Positions 7,697-16,243 of a DNA stretch of 47,857 bases are shown piece by piece; positions within the stretch are counted from its first letter, which is position 1; every line of letters begins with the position of its first letter. The position numbers were made by a program, and so were the translations under genes. A model generated the notes under the pieces. That model did no database searches. It was given only the letters and a program-made list of their open reading frames with translations, and had not been told where the DNA came from. This stretch comes from Sphingobacteriaceae bacterium (GTDB lineage Bacteria > Bacteroidota > Bacteroidia > B-17B0 > Aurantibacillaceae). The stretch covers positions 1-47,857 of the forward strand of contig JADJXI010000008.1 in assembly GCA_016715905.1 (NCBI GenBank), written 5' to 3'.

Positions 7697-9501
7697 AGAA
7701 TTATTTCTTCTTTTTTCGACCAACTTTCTTTAATTAGAGAAGCTGAAGTAGGCGTTGGAATAGAAAACGCTCCATCATTATTTGCCATTAAATTAGCTAA
7801 TTTACGTACAAGACAAATATCATAAATATCTTTATGTATTTCAAATACTAATTCATCATGAATTTGTAAAAGTATTCTTACTTCTTCAGGAGAAAAATTC
7901 TGTTTAATGAAATTATAACATCTAATCAAGCCACGTTTAACTAAATCAGCAGCAGAACCTTGAATATCATATGATGTAGCACGATATGCAAAATCCAAGT
8001 CAATATCCAACTGCCGATTATAAGCATTAATAATATAACCGTGTTGTTTAGCAAATCTTTCAGCACTTTTTTGTCTTTCACGTGCTTCAGGATTGGCCAA
8101 ATAAAAACCTGAAATAACTTCTTCACCTTCATCTAAAGGAACTCCATATTTTTCAAACAAAACATTTTTTCCACCACAGTTAATCACTGTAAAATTAGTG
8201 TTTTTAGCTAATTTTCTACCCGGCTTAGGATCTTTTGCAGCTAAATATGGAATTGCTAATCTTGTTTCGTTATGAGGATCTCCCCCAGTTCTGAAAGCAT
8301 TTAAAAGTTTTGTTACATTACCTCTGGAAGCAAATATTCTTAATTCTAATTGTTCATAATCAATAGAAACCCAAACATAATCTTCTCTTGGACAAAATGT
8401 TTGTCTTCCATCTACTGAATAAGGATTATCATTAGTTTCAGCAGATGTTACATTTTGAAGATTTGGATCACTGGAGGAAAGCCTAAAGGATTTAGTTCTA
8501 TCTTGATGTAAATTAGGATGAATAACTTTATCATCAGTCATATGGGCTACATAATTCATAAAGTAGCCGCGGCCAGTGGCATTTGCTTGATAGATCAAAT
8601 ATTGTTCAACTTGAGGAAAGTTTAAATGCCTTTTAAGAATTGTATTATTAAGCTTTAATTGCCCTTCGGGATAAGTTTGTGAAGGTTCTGTTCTATCTGT
8701 TAATGGAACTCCTAAACTTAATAAATATTTAACTACTTGTTGTGTTGAATTAATATTATCAATACCTGCTTTTTTAAATTGAGCTTCTATTTGAAAACAA
8801 GTTGTATTTGTTTTTAATAAAAGCTGATTCAACAAAGATTCATTAACTTTAAGCCCAATTTTTTCTATTTGAAAAATGCGTTCAGCAACATTCATTTCAA
8901 ATAAATAAGTATGCCAACGACCTAAAACACGTAATCCTTCAGAATAAAATTGGAATAGTTTAAAAGTACGTTCAACATCTTTTAAGCAATAAATTTCGCA
9001 TAGATTATTTGAAGAATTAATTAATTTGCATAACCAATAATCTTGAGTTACTTCATAATGAGGAGAACCACATTTCCAACCTTTTTCTTTTCCTATTTTT
9101 CTAGCAGAAACTGTTGTTGCTTTTAAGTTCTTTTCATCATCATCAGGTATATTTAAATACTTTTTACTTAAAGGTTTTAAACCACAGTTAAGTTCTAAAG
9201 TATTACAAATTTTGGCCATTAAAATAACGTCATGAATTTGACCTTCTACTTTTAAATTAATACTTTCCAACATATGTAAATCGTATTTAGCATTGGCAAA
9301 AATATATTCATCTGCCGTACTTAAACGATCTTGAATTTTATTTAAAGTTTCATCAGTCCATAAAGGTTGACGTGTCATAGGATCAACTAAAGCATCAAAA
9401 TACTTTTTTGTCCCATCTTCATAATAAAATCCTACTGCATATGGTTTTTCATCTTTAGCCCATTTTAAACCAGTTGTTTCAGTATCAACAGCAACTTTCA
9501 T
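7693..9501 (-). CDS. DNA polymerase, family A, with 3'-5' exonuclease
   Basis: 602 aa. Exonuclease: D6-x-E8 (motif I), D74 (motif II), Y171xxxD175 (motif III). Polymerase: motif A SIDYEQLELR with D381, motif B helix with R429, K433 and F437, motif C with H548-D549-E550. Shine-Dalgarno AAGGAT precedes the ATG. It is the replicative polymerase of the phage. The O-helix is atypical: the Tyr and Gly that normally follow the conserved Phe (Y766 and G767 in E. coli Pol I) are N441 and C442 here. There is no 5'-3' exonuclease domain, as in T7-like phage enzymes. Confidence 0.95.
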   Translation of the reverse strand: MKVAVDTETTGLKWAKDEKPYAVGFYYEDGTKKYFDALVDPMTRQPLWTDETLNKIQDRLSTADEYIFANAKYDLHMLESINLKVEGQIHDVILMAKICNTLELNCGLKPLSKKYLNIPDDDEKNLKATTVSARKIGKEKGWKCGSPHYEVTQDYWLCKLINSSNNLCEIYCLKDVERTFKLFQFYSEGLRVLGRWHTYLFEMNVAERIFQIEKIGLKVNESLLNQLLLKTNTTCFQIEAQFKKAGIDNINSTQQVVKYLLSLGVPLTDRTEPSQTYPEGQLKLNNTILKRHLNFPQVEQYLIYQANATGRGYFMNYVAHMTDDKVIHPNLHQDRTKSFRLSSSDPNLQNVTSAETNDNPYSVDGRQTFCPREDYVWVSIDYEQLELRIFASRGNVTKLLNAFRTGGDPHNETRLAIPYLAAKDPKPGRKLAKNTNFTVINCGGKNVLFEKYGVPLDEGEEVISGFYLANPEARERQKSAERFAKQHGYIINAYNRQLDIDLDFAYRATSYDIQGSAADLVKRGLIRCYNFIKQNFSPEEVRILLQIHDELVFEIHKDIYDICLVRKLANLMANNDGAFSIPTPTSASLIKESWSKKEEIIL

Positions 9502-9503
9502 TT

Positions 9504-9683
9504 TTAATCCTTGATAGGATTCCTTAACTTATTATGACAACAACGTTTAAATTTCTTTCCTGAACCACAAGGACATTTTTCGTTTCGTCCTTTATTATTA
9601 AAAACCTTTTGGCCATCCTCCAGTATTCGATCAATTTTTCTGGTTTCATGAATTAATTTATAACTTTTAGTTCTCATTTTCAT
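9504..9683 (-). CDS. SEC-C motif small protein, 59 aa
   Basis: This short frame begins at ATG 9683 (or 9677), inside the end of the upstream gene, and stops 2 bp before the polymerase start. The C-terminal half contains CPCGSGKKFKRCC, the SEC-C zinc-binding motif found at the end of SecA and in many stand-alone proteins. The N-terminus is basic. Stand-alone SEC-C proteins often act as zinc adaptors in protein-nucleic acid or protein-protein contacts. The role here is unknown. A CCTCCAGT motif lies in the gene at about 9616. Confidence 0.8.
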   Translation of the reverse strand: MKMRTKSYKLIHETRKIDRILEDGQKVFNNKGRNEKCPCGSGKKFKRCCHNKLRNPIKD

Positions 9684-9984
9684 TTTTACGTACTTTTAAA
9701 GCTTGATGAATAACTTGTTGGTTAGTAATATCTTCGCCCATTACTTGTTTAAAAAAAGGAATAGGGTCAAGATAAAAATAAGCGTACATTTTTAAACAAA
9801 CAAACATTAAAACTGCAAGAGAATTTCCAATATTCATTAAATCGCCTTGTTGCATTGCAGCTTGTAATCGTCCATGGCAGTTATGAATTTCACGTCTATG
9901 TTGCATTAAATTCTTATCTTCAGAATTATACTTTGTATTTAATTGATCATAAACGTATTCTTTGACAACTTTTTTAATAAACAT
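9667..9984 (-). CDS. Unknown protein, 105 aa
   Basis: The ATG at 9984 has a GGAG Shine-Dalgarno; a GTG at 9990 in the same frame is less likely. The protein is basic and helical at the N-terminus, with a more hydrophobic middle (S-L-A-V-L-M-F-V-C-L-K-M-Y-A-Y-F-Y-L) that could pack in a core or touch membrane, and a charged tail. It is the first gene after the intrinsic terminator at 10009-10038. Family not recognised. Confidence 0.6.
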   Translation of the reverse strand: MFIKKVVKEYVYDQLNTKYNSEDKNLMQHRREIHNCHGRLQAAMQQGDLMNIGNSLAVLMFVCLKMYAYFYLDPIPFFKQVMGEDITNQQVIHQALKVRKNENEN

Positions 9985-10008
9985 AGTCACTCCAAAGTTA
10001 TAAAAAAA

Positions 10009-10038
10009 GTTCCCTCTCCTAGAAATAGGAGAGGGAAC
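10009..10038 (-). terminator. Intrinsic terminator inside the leftward operon
   Basis: A perfect 13-bp stem (10009-10021 with 10026-10038) has a 4-nt loop. Read leftward it is followed at once by seven T residues. It lies 28 bp downstream of the 58-aa gene's stop codon. It should separate the recombination genes from the polymerase-primase genes, or partly attenuate them. Confidence 0.85.
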
Positions 10039-10066
10039 CTAAACTGAATTAAATAGGTAGTTCTAT

Positions 10067-10243
10067 TTATTCAGGATCAATCAAACTCATATCGCCTTCA
10101 GCGTCAACTTCTGAAACAGCAATTTCACCTTCTTCATCATATTCAACAAATAGAACAATATCATCAGGTGTAACCTTTACTTCTTCAAAAGTTTCAGAAG
10201 TATAAACACGTACTGTAGATTTTGCATCAATTACGATGTACAT
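10067..10243 (-). CDS. Small acidic protein, 58 aa
   Basis: ATG at 10243 preceded by GTGAG; stop at 10067-10069. The sequence MYIVIDAKSTVRVY... is beta-prone at first, then strongly acidic (over a quarter Asp/Glu). Small acidic early phage proteins are often DNA mimics or inhibitors, but nothing here proves that. It follows the DUF669-like gene and precedes the terminator. Confidence 0.6.
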   Translation of the reverse strand: MYIVIDAKSTVRVYTSETFEEVKVTPDDIVLFVEYDEEGEIAVSEVDAEGDMSLIDPE

Positions 10244-10253
10244 AAAAACTCAC

Positions 10254-11189
10254 TTAAACATATTGGATAGTTTTGATGTTACAGGGAATAGCTTTATTCC
10301 CTACGCGAATAAACACTAAACCAGCAGCTTCATCTAACTTATGAATTGTGCCGGTATAAGTTTCATCTTTATATACCCCTGAAACATTTTCACCTTCTTT
10401 CAAGGTATAGAAAGATACTTCAGGTTTAGGAATATCATTACCTAAATCAAGAAGTTCAATTTCTTTTGCTTCTTCAATAGAAGCTGGTTCAGTAGTTTCC
10501 TTAACTACTTCAGAATCTACTGGCTCAGGTTTAAAATCTTCAGGTGTTTTTTCCTCCTCCCATTCAAACAATTCCAATTGGTTAATAGTTACATGAATCA
10601 TTTGATTAGTCGATAACAAAATCTGAATATCTTCTTCTGAAGTTATTCCAGCAACTTTACCTTTCTTTTGACCATCTTTAGTTGCTACTAAAACTTTTGT
10701 TCCAACAGTTAAAGTTTGTTCTTCAGTTCTTTCTGTTGTTGTTGGAGAACTGGAGGGAAAAATACTTGGATCATAAGTATTATGAATAATCTTATTAATC
10801 CGAATATTTTGAAAACCATCTTTTTCTTTAAGTGTAATACGTGCTTCGGAGCCGATACACTTTAATAAATGCATATTTGGATCTTCAGAAAATGATTCCA
10901 TATCCTTAATTCCAAGGATACTAGCAAGCATAGCTACCACTTCATAAGCTTTTTCTTGCTTAACATCATCATCTTTTTCTAATCCAACACATTGGAAAAT
11001 ATTCCTGTTTCCATATAAAGGATCATCAGGACTAATTTTCCATTGTAGTTTCATTTGAAGCTTTCCTTGTCCTTTAGAAGGAGCAATTTCAGCATCAATT
11101 AATTCGCACAAATAAGTACCATCTTCGACATCAAAATCTTGACGGTTCGCATTTGCACGTTGAAACATTTCTTTATCAAACAAACCCAT
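10254..11189 (-). CDS. DUF669-like ssDNA-binding protein with a C-terminal extension
   Basis: 311 aa, with AGGAG 7 bases before the ATG. Residues 1-150 match the DUF669 type: an MGLFDKEMF start, a D-G-T-Y-L-C-E-L-I-D-A-E-I strand, a G-x-x-Q-M-K-L-Q-W segment and a later R-I-N-K-I strand. DUF669 proteins accompany Sak4/AAA ATPases in phages and act as single-strand binding partners. The C-terminal half adds two short beta-barrel-like segments (V-G-T-K-V-L-V-A-x-K-D-G and E-N-V-S-G-V-Y-K-D-E-T-Y-T-G-T-I) joined by an acidic linker, making it longer than usual for the family. Confidence 0.75.
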   Translation of the reverse strand: MGLFDKEMFQRANANRQDFDVEDGTYLCELIDAEIAPSKGQGKLQMKLQWKISPDDPLYGNRNIFQCVGLEKDDDVKQEKAYEVVAMLASILGIKDMESFSEDPNMHLLKCIGSEARITLKEKDGFQNIRINKIIHNTYDPSIFPSSSPTTTERTEEQTLTVGTKVLVATKDGQKKGKVAGITSEEDIQILLSTNQMIHVTINQLELFEWEEEKTPEDFKPEPVDSEVVKETTEPASIEEAKEIELLDLGNDIPKPEVSFYTLKEGENVSGVYKDETYTGTIHKLDEAAGLVFIRVGNKAIPCNIKTIQYV

Positions 11190-11199
11190 TTTAAAACTC

Positions 11200-11979
11200 C
11201 TAAATCTTCAAAGTTGGTTTTTTAGCAACAACTGGTGTTCTAACAATAGTTTTACCTGGTAATTGATTGTCGTATGCTTTAATAAAATTTGAATAAGCTT
11301 CTTCTGGAGAGAAGCCTAAATCAATTTCTTTAAGCCTATTACCTTCCCATAAAAAATGATCTGAAAACCCGTGCCCAATATTAACATTTGATAAACCATC
11401 TACATGTAAAATTCGTCCTCCATTTGGATTACATTCCATTCTTGCTCGCATTAAACAATAACCATGCATAACATCACGGCCTTGATTATTTAGATTAATA
11501 TCGAGCATATTAACATCACGTCCACCAATAGAAGCTGTAACAACATCTTCGTTTGCTGTAATAATAATCATTTTATTTAGTTGCTTTATATGATCTAAAG
11601 TCTCACTAAATAAATTCCTTACAGTACGCCAAACATCAAAATCGTCTTTTTCAGTTTCAGCTAACTTTAGCTTTTGACGAACATAACGATAACAATAACC
11701 ATACATTCGCTGAAGTTCATCAATAATAATCACTTCACAATAAGATGGATTTTCGACTATTAATCTTAAATAACCTATTGCCTCCTCCCAGTTATGAACA
11801 TCTACACTTTTTCTATTAATGTGATTTGCATTTCCAGGATTAAATTCTAACATGAAATGGTTTGGAAATTGAGCAGCAAATGAACTCTTTCCACATTTAT
11901 CTGGACCAAATATTAATATTGATGAATTAGTAATATTCGATGATGCTGGAATAATTGAAGTTGGGAGTTTTAAGGTCAT
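11200..11979 (-). CDS. Sak4/RecA-like phage recombination ATPase (AAA_24 type)
   Basis: 259 aa. Walker A GPDKCGKSS lies at about 26-34, followed by a Walker B-like hydrophobic strand ending in D-E (V-I-I-I-D-E-L-Q-R) and a sensor-like strand M-I-I-I-T-A-N-E. This is the short RecA/Rad51-like ATPase found beside DUF669 SSBs and RecB/Cas4-type nucleases in phages, where Sak4 proteins pair single strands. Context fits: SSB-like gene downstream, exonuclease gene upstream. Confidence 0.82.
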   Translation of the reverse strand: MTLKLPTSIIPASSNITNSSILIFGPDKCGKSSFAAQFPNHFMLEFNPGNANHINRKSVDVHNWEEAIGYLRLIVENPSYCEVIIIDELQRMYGYCYRYVRQKLKLAETEKDDFDVWRTVRNLFSETLDHIKQLNKMIIITANEDVVTASIGGRDVNMLDINLNNQGRDVMHGYCLMRARMECNPNGGRILHVDGLSNVNIGHGFSDHFLWEGNRLKEIDLGFSPEEAYSNFIKAYDNQLPGKTIVRTPVVAKKPTLKI

Positions 11980-12230
11980 AGTGATTTTAAACTTTCTAAA
12001 AGTCTTTCAATTACAGCATTTTTATAAATGTCAAAATTAATTACTGAATTTATTTCATTTATTGGAAGACAAACTTCCCATTTTAATTTTTTACCATTAA
12101 TTAAAATTGTAAATGTGTATTGAACATAATCATCTGTTATTTTTGTAACAAAATTAAGATAATTATAACTGCGAGAAATTGTATGTTTTATACTTGAACC
12201 TATAGCAACAATTTTTGATAATAGGTCCAC
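11976..12230 (-). CDS. Unknown protein, 84 aa
   Basis: Starts with GTG at 12230, with AAGG about 8 bases upstream, 2 bp after the stop of the nuclease gene. Its stop overlaps the start of the ATPase gene. The protein is beta-prone in the middle (Y-V-Q-Y-T-F-T-I-L-I-N-G-K-K-L-K-W-E-V) and helical at both ends. No family recognised; probably accessory to recombination by position only. Confidence 0.6.
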   Translation of the reverse strand: MDLLSKIVAIGSSIKHTISRSYNYLNFVTKITDDYVQYTFTILINGKKLKWEVCLPINEINSVINFDIYKNAVIERLLESLKSL

Positions 12231-12231
12231 T

Positions 12232-13179
12232 TTATTCGCCTTCTAATTCAGGAAAAACTTTATCTCGTTGAAAATAGTTATTTGTATTTCCATTAACAAT
12301 CAATTCGTAAAAATCTGAACGTCCATACTTTGTAATTAAAGCATCTTCATTATAAGGATAAGGAGAATAACCTGTTTGTTCCCAATTATATATCTCAGCT
12401 AATAAAGCTGATAATTGTTTTGTTATCCATTCATGAACTTCATGAATACTTAAAGGTACTCTTATTCTTATAAAATAATGTGCTGGACGTTCTGCAACAT
12501 CTTGGCAAATTCGAGTTGAATAAGCAATATCAGATTCATCTTTACCTTGCTTTAAACGTGATTTTCTGATAATATTATAAGTAACAGCCCTAGGAAATTT
12601 ACCTGTTAATTTATAAGCAGCAAAAGCATATAAATTAATTTGTGTATCATGTGGCAATAACTGAACTAAATCTTCTGTATTAAATACAGCAAGACATTTA
12701 TGATCCATTATTTCCAAATGATCATTTTCTAAATACATTCCATCAATACAGCCGCGGAGAAAAGTTCCATTATAAGGTACTTTAAATTCTGCTTCTGTAT
12801 GTAACCATTTCTTATTGATAAAATCTTCAAAGCGATATTGGAAATACATAGTCAAAATACGTTTAGCCATATGAATTAAAAATTCATTCTCGGCCTTTTG
12901 TTTTGCTTGTACTCCAAAAAACAATTTCTTTTGCGTCTCCTCCCAGTTTTGCAAATACTTTTCTGCCATTTCGGCTATTACTGGAGGAGAATATGCTTTA
13001 TTCTCTAAATAAGCATGTTGTAAAATATGATGAAATAAATGGCCAAAGCGAAAATATAAAGGTTCTACTTTTGGAGTCCAACCTTCAACGTATCTTAATC
13101 GGCAATGCATTTTACATTTACGAAATTCTCTCGTAAATGATTGTGTAATTCCTTTTTTAAAGGTCCATAACGGCTTCAT
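12232..13179 (-). CDS. PD-(D/E)XK exonuclease, RecB/Cas4-like
   Basis: 315 aa. The N-terminus has the C-x(3)-C-R-L-R-Y and R-F-G-H-L-F-H-H signature of PDDEXK_1 nucleases. The core shows E-A-E-F-K-V, then G-C-I-D-G-M-Y-L, then L-E-I-M-D-H-K-C (the D...D-x-K triad), and a Q-I-N-L-Y-A-F-A-A helix. Cas4/RecB-like phage exonucleases resect ends for recombination or processing. It sits directly upstream of the Sak4-like ATPase and SSB, as expected for a strand-annealing/exchange module. It has a Cys near residue 22; a full FeS cluster is not evident. Confidence 0.85.
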   Translation of the reverse strand: MKPLWTFKKGITQSFTREFRKCKMHCRLRYVEGWTPKVEPLYFRFGHLFHHILQHAYLENKAYSPPVIAEMAEKYLQNWEETQKKLFFGVQAKQKAENEFLIHMAKRILTMYFQYRFEDFINKKWLHTEAEFKVPYNGTFLRGCIDGMYLENDHLEIMDHKCLAVFNTEDLVQLLPHDTQINLYAFAAYKLTGKFPRAVTYNIIRKSRLKQGKDESDIAYSTRICQDVAERPAHYFIRIRVPLSIHEVHEWITKQLSALLAEIYNWEQTGYSPYPYNEDALITKYGRSDFYELIVNGNTNNYFQRDKVFPELEGE

Positions 13180-13301
13180 TTTAAAATTGCCTCAAGATTT
13201 TCAATACGTTCTAAAAGTAATTGACAAACATTAGTTAATTCAACAATTTGATCTTGAAGATTTTTTACACTAAATGTTAATACTAAAAGAACACTAAGCA
13301 T
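13176..13301 (-). CDS. Small protein with hydrophobic N-terminus and coiled coil, 41 aa
   Basis: ATG at 13301, stop TGA at 13176-13178 overlapping the nuclease ATG (ATGA). The first 11 residues (MLSVLLVLTFS) are hydrophobic; the rest is a heptad-like helix (V-K-N-L-Q-D-Q-I-V-E-L ... L-L-L-E-R-I-E-N-L). Probably a tiny anchored coiled coil. No family recognised. Confidence 0.5.
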   Translation of the reverse strand: MLSVLLVLTFSVKNLQDQIVELTNVCQLLLERIENLEAILK

Positions 13302-13611
13302 TATCGTTATTTGAACTGAGTTGATTTTCATTTTTTACTTGATTAATAGAAGCTCCAGATAATGTAATAATGTACTCTGTTGATAAAGGAGACATACTAC
13401 ATAATAATGCTACAGAAATTAGAGGCATTAATTCTGCAAATGTTTTAATATAAGGATTAGATGCTGCAATTGAAACTCCAATAGATACTAAATGATCATA
13501 AGTATCTTGAAAATCTGAAGCATGTTGTACCCAAATATTTATTTTATTAAGCTTCTTATCTTCTGCATTTTGAAAAATAATAAAACTAACTTCATTTTTG
13601 TTGATGATCAT
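13294..13611 (-). CDS. Unknown protein, 105 aa
   Basis: ATG at 13611. The N-terminal half is mixed, followed by a largely hydrophobic stretch (about residues 58-88, including A-E-L-M-P-L-I-S-V-A-L-L-C-S-M) that may be a buried helix or membrane segment, then a polar Asn-rich tail. It overlaps small frames at both ends (13592-13723 and 13176-13301), which together form a tightly nested trio. Function unknown. Confidence 0.55.
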   Translation of the reverse strand: MIINKNEVSFIIFQNAEDKKLNKINIWVQHASDFQDTYDHLVSIGVSIAASNPYIKTFAELMPLISVALLCSMSPLSTEYIITLSGASINQVKNENQLSSNNDNA

Positions 13612-13723
13612 TATTTTCTTTCCAATCTAATTCATCTTCTTCAGGATAATGATATGATGTAGAAAAAAGACTACAAATCATTACTATTATTAAAGCTACA
13701 ATAAAACTAATTATAAATTTCAT
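13592..13723 (-). CDS. Small single-pass membrane protein, 43 aa
   Basis: ATG at 13723 with GAG about 9 bases upstream; stop at 13592-13594, overlapping the next gene by 20 bp. Residues 3-20 (F-I-I-S-F-I-V-A-L-I-I-V-M-I-C-S-L-F) form one membrane segment; the rest is short, acidic and hydrophilic. The Cys at 17 lacks a small residue before it, so I do not call it a lipoprotein. It could modulate the envelope; function not predictable. Confidence 0.55.
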   Translation of the reverse strand: MKFIISFIVALIIVMICSLFSTSYHYPEEDELDWKENNDHQQK

Positions 13724-14000
13724 AGGTAAATCTCACAAAATCTTCTCTTGATTGAATATCAAAAAATAAATATGTAAGTACACCACCTAATGAAATGTAT
13801 GGACCAGTAATAGAATAATCATCTGGAAGATTACTGGGAGGAAAGGTTCTAAATTTCTTTAAATGAGAAACTTTAATTGCATAGTAATAAGTATGCCGAT
13901 CAATTTGAAATGTAACAACATACCAACAAAATTCAGTTAGATCGAAAAGATGTTTTTTTAATTCAATAGGTGCAATTTCTTCGATTTCAGGTTCGGTCAT
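13707..14000 (-). CDS. Unknown protein, 97 aa
   Basis: ATG at 14000. An acidic N-terminus (M-T-E-P-E-I-E-E-I) is followed by an aromatic-rich, beta-prone body with many Tyr and Phe. No motif recognised. An ACTGGGAGG motif copy is embedded (about 13833). It lies 3 bp after the RuvC-like gene and overlaps the next small membrane-protein gene. Confidence 0.6.
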   Translation of the reverse strand: MTEPEIEEIAPIELKKHLFDLTEFCWYVVTFQIDRHTYYYAIKVSHLKKFRTFPPSNLPDDYSITGPYISLGGVLTYLFFDIQSREDFVRFTYEIYN

Positions 14001-14003
14001 GAT

Positions 14004-14495
14004 TTAAAGTTTACCTGTAATTAAGTATAAACCCATTCCTACGGCATCTGCTACGTGTTCCTCAAAAGAATGACCATAATGTCTTTCTAAACGTAGATGA
14101 ACTTTCTTTTTATCTAATTGACCTTTCCAAATTGGAATTGGAAGGGCTCTTGTTTCAATAGAATTTAATTCTGCTATCGCCAGTATTCCACCATAAGTAG
14201 CAATTAATTTCATCAAACTACCTTGACGTGCTGATGTAATTCCTTTTATAGAAGTTTCCATAAATTGGGGTTCTTCCACATAAAGAATAGGTTTTGGTGT
14301 TTGATTTTTTAGAGCACCAAATAAATTATTACAACTATGCAAAATGTATTTACGATTTAAATCCCAATTGGTTGCAGAAACTCCTTTAAAAATCCAAGTT
14401 TGAATTGGAATAGTGCTATTTTTATTAAATAAAGCTAAACCAGTTCCAACAGAACCAGGATCACAAGTTACAAATAGATCAGGAAGTTGTTTCAT
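14004..14495 (-). CDS. RuvC-like Holliday junction resolvase
   Basis: 163 aa from the ATG at 14495; a TTG at 14507 is the only upstream alternative. RNase H-fold acidic residues are seen: T-C-D-P-G-S-V-G-T-G near residue 12, Y-V-E-E-P-Q-F near 75, and E-H-V-A-D-A-V-G-M-G-L near the C-terminus. RuvC-like enzymes cut four-way junctions, which in phages resolves recombination and replication intermediates before packaging. Neighbouring SNF2 helicase and recombination genes fit. Confidence 0.83.
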   Translation of the reverse strand: MKQLPDLFVTCDPGSVGTGLALFNKNSTIPIQTWIFKGVSATNWDLNRKYILHSCNNLFGALKNQTPKPILYVEEPQFMETSIKGITSARQGSLMKLIATYGGILAIAELNSIETRALPIPIWKGQLDKKKVHLRLERHYGHSFEEHVADAVGMGLYLITGKL

Positions 14496-14778
14496 CTTCT
14501 GCTTCAAAGTTAAAGAATTTAGAGAGTTTTAATTTATCGAGTATTCTTGATCTTTTTTTAAAGTCAATTGGATCTTCATGAACAATAAATTTAAACTCAT
14601 GAATTTGACAAGTAATTTCTTTATCTAATACAGGAACATAAAATACAAATAATGTTGTGTATGAACCTTTAACAACTTCTCTGAAGTTGTTATTAGCTAA
14701 ATATTCTACTTGATTAAAGATAGTTTTAACATAATCTCCAAGGTATTCATTACCTTGATACCAAACTTTGGCCTGCAT
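14479..14778 (-). CDS. Unknown protein, about 99 aa
   Basis: The best start is the ATG at 14778 (MQAKVWYQGN), which overlaps the SNF2 gene by 29 bp; an ATG at 14829 would overlap by 80 bp. The product is beta-prone in the middle (S-Y-T-T-L-F-V-F-Y-V-P-V-L) with a basic helical C-terminus rich in Lys. It overlaps the RuvC-like gene by 17 bp. Function unknown. Confidence 0.5.
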   Translation of the reverse strand: MQAKVWYQGNEYLGDYVKTIFNQVEYLANNNFREVVKGSYTTLFVFYVPVLDKEITCQIHEFKFIVHEDPIDFKKRSRILDKLKLSKFFNFEAEDETTS

Positions 14779-16243
14779 ATTTTTCACGCAGTTTGTTGTA
14801 GACTTTTTGAAGCATAGCGTTTTGGTCATCTATTTTTGCCATTAAAGAATTGTACACTTCGTGACATAAAGTATTTTCACAAACTATATCAATAATTAGA
14901 TTTGGCGTTTTTTTATGAGGATGAACTAAACGATCAACTAATTGACTTCTATACATTGCTCCAAATTCATTAGAATAAACAATTGCCGTATCTGCTCCAG
15001 ACATATCTAAACCTTGAGAAGCAGTTTTAATTTGGCAAACGAGATATTTATAATGACCTTCATTAAAATCTAATCGGCGTTGGTGACGAACATCTAAAGG
15101 AACATCTCCTCGAATAAAAGTAGTTCTTCCATATTTAGAAATTTCTTTACAAATTGTCTCAAGTTCTTCTAAATATTTACACCAAATAACTACTTGTTCA
15201 CCAGCTAAATCATTTCTTAATAGACTTTTAAGTTCTTTAAGCTTATGATCAGATTTTAATTCTTCTTTTTTATGGAAACCTCCTGATAATTGGTGTAAAT
15301 GTTGATATGCTGCAATTGCATATTGAGCATCATATTCTTCTGATTTACTAATCCAATCACGCTCATATTTCTCATAAAGTTGTTTATAATCGCCTTCAAG
15401 AGAAACAAAACGTTGTTCATATAATGTTTTTCCACCAATACCGGCATGTTCTCTTTTAAGAACATTGCAATAAGTAGCTAAAACACCTGAAAGATAATCG
15501 GCGATACCATATTTAGGTACATAACGATTATTTCCTTCATGTTTGAAAAACCTATGCTTAAATTGCCAGAATGTTGGACAACCAGCAAAATCACCAAAAA
15601 GGAATTTCATCTGCTGATAGTATTCTAATAAATTTTCTGGGGCTGGAGTACCTGTTAATAACCCTTTAATAGGTACTTTCCTCCAGGATTCGGAAGTTAA
15701 ATGCGAAGAAATTTTGGTTTTAGGGTCTTTTAATTTATGACTTTCATCACAAACAATTGCATCAAAGCCACAATCAGATATATCTTCACGAATTAATGTT
15801 TCATAATTCGTAACATACCATGTTTCTAGCTTTTGAATAGCAGGTTTCATTACTCTAGCTAGATCAGTATTAATAACTAAAGGGTTTTCAATACCCTCTA
15901 ACTTTAATTCATCTAACCAAGTATGAATAACAGCTTTTGGACAGACAATTAAAGGTTTTTTAACTCCTTTTCCTTGCAATATTTTAATTGCAGTAAGGGT
16001 TTTACCCAAACGCATTTCCCAAAATAATGCAAAATTATCTCTTTCTGGAGGTAATCCCCATTCAATTCCTTTTTGTTGATAAGGAAAAGGAGTTCTACCA
16101 ATACTGGGGGCGATATATTTATCAGGATCAACTAATTCTTCACCTGCTAAATGACAATCCCCTATATGTCCTCCTAATGAATATAAATTAGCAATGACTT
16201 TTACTTCAGCTTTACAAGCTGGACAAGTTATATATTTTTTCAT
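14750..16243 (-). CDS. SNF2-family DEAD/H helicase with N-terminal zinc finger
   Basis: 497 aa. C7xxC10 with H26/C30/H31 forms a probable zinc finger. Walker A W-E-M-R-L-G-K-T lies at 75-82 and motif II D-E-S-H at 166-169. The C-terminal RecA domain has S-Q-G-L-D-M-S-G-A and Q-L-V-D-R-L-V-H-P, the counterpart of motif VI. Phage SNF2-like helicases translocate on double-stranded DNA and often accompany recombination modules. The ATG overlaps the upstream stop. Confidence 0.9.
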   Translation of the reverse strand: MKKYITCPACKAEVKVIANLYSLGGHIGDCHLAGEELVDPDKYIAPSIGRTPFPYQQKGIEWGLPPERDNFALFWEMRLGKTLTAIKILQGKGVKKPLIVCPKAVIHTWLDELKLEGIENPLVINTDLARVMKPAIQKLETWYVTNYETLIREDISDCGFDAIVCDESHKLKDPKTKISSHLTSESWRKVPIKGLLTGTPAPENLLEYYQQMKFLFGDFAGCPTFWQFKHRFFKHEGNNRYVPKYGIADYLSGVLATYCNVLKREHAGIGGKTLYEQRFVSLEGDYKQLYEKYERDWISKSEEYDAQYAIAAYQHLHQLSGGFHKKEELKSDHKLKELKSLLRNDLAGEQVVIWCKYLEELETICKEISKYGRTTFIRGDVPLDVRHQRRLDFNEGHYKYLVCQIKTASQGLDMSGADTAIVYSNEFGAMYRSQLVDRLVHPHKKTPNLIIDIVCENTLCHEVYNSLMAKIDDQNAMLQKVYNKLREKYAGQSLVSR

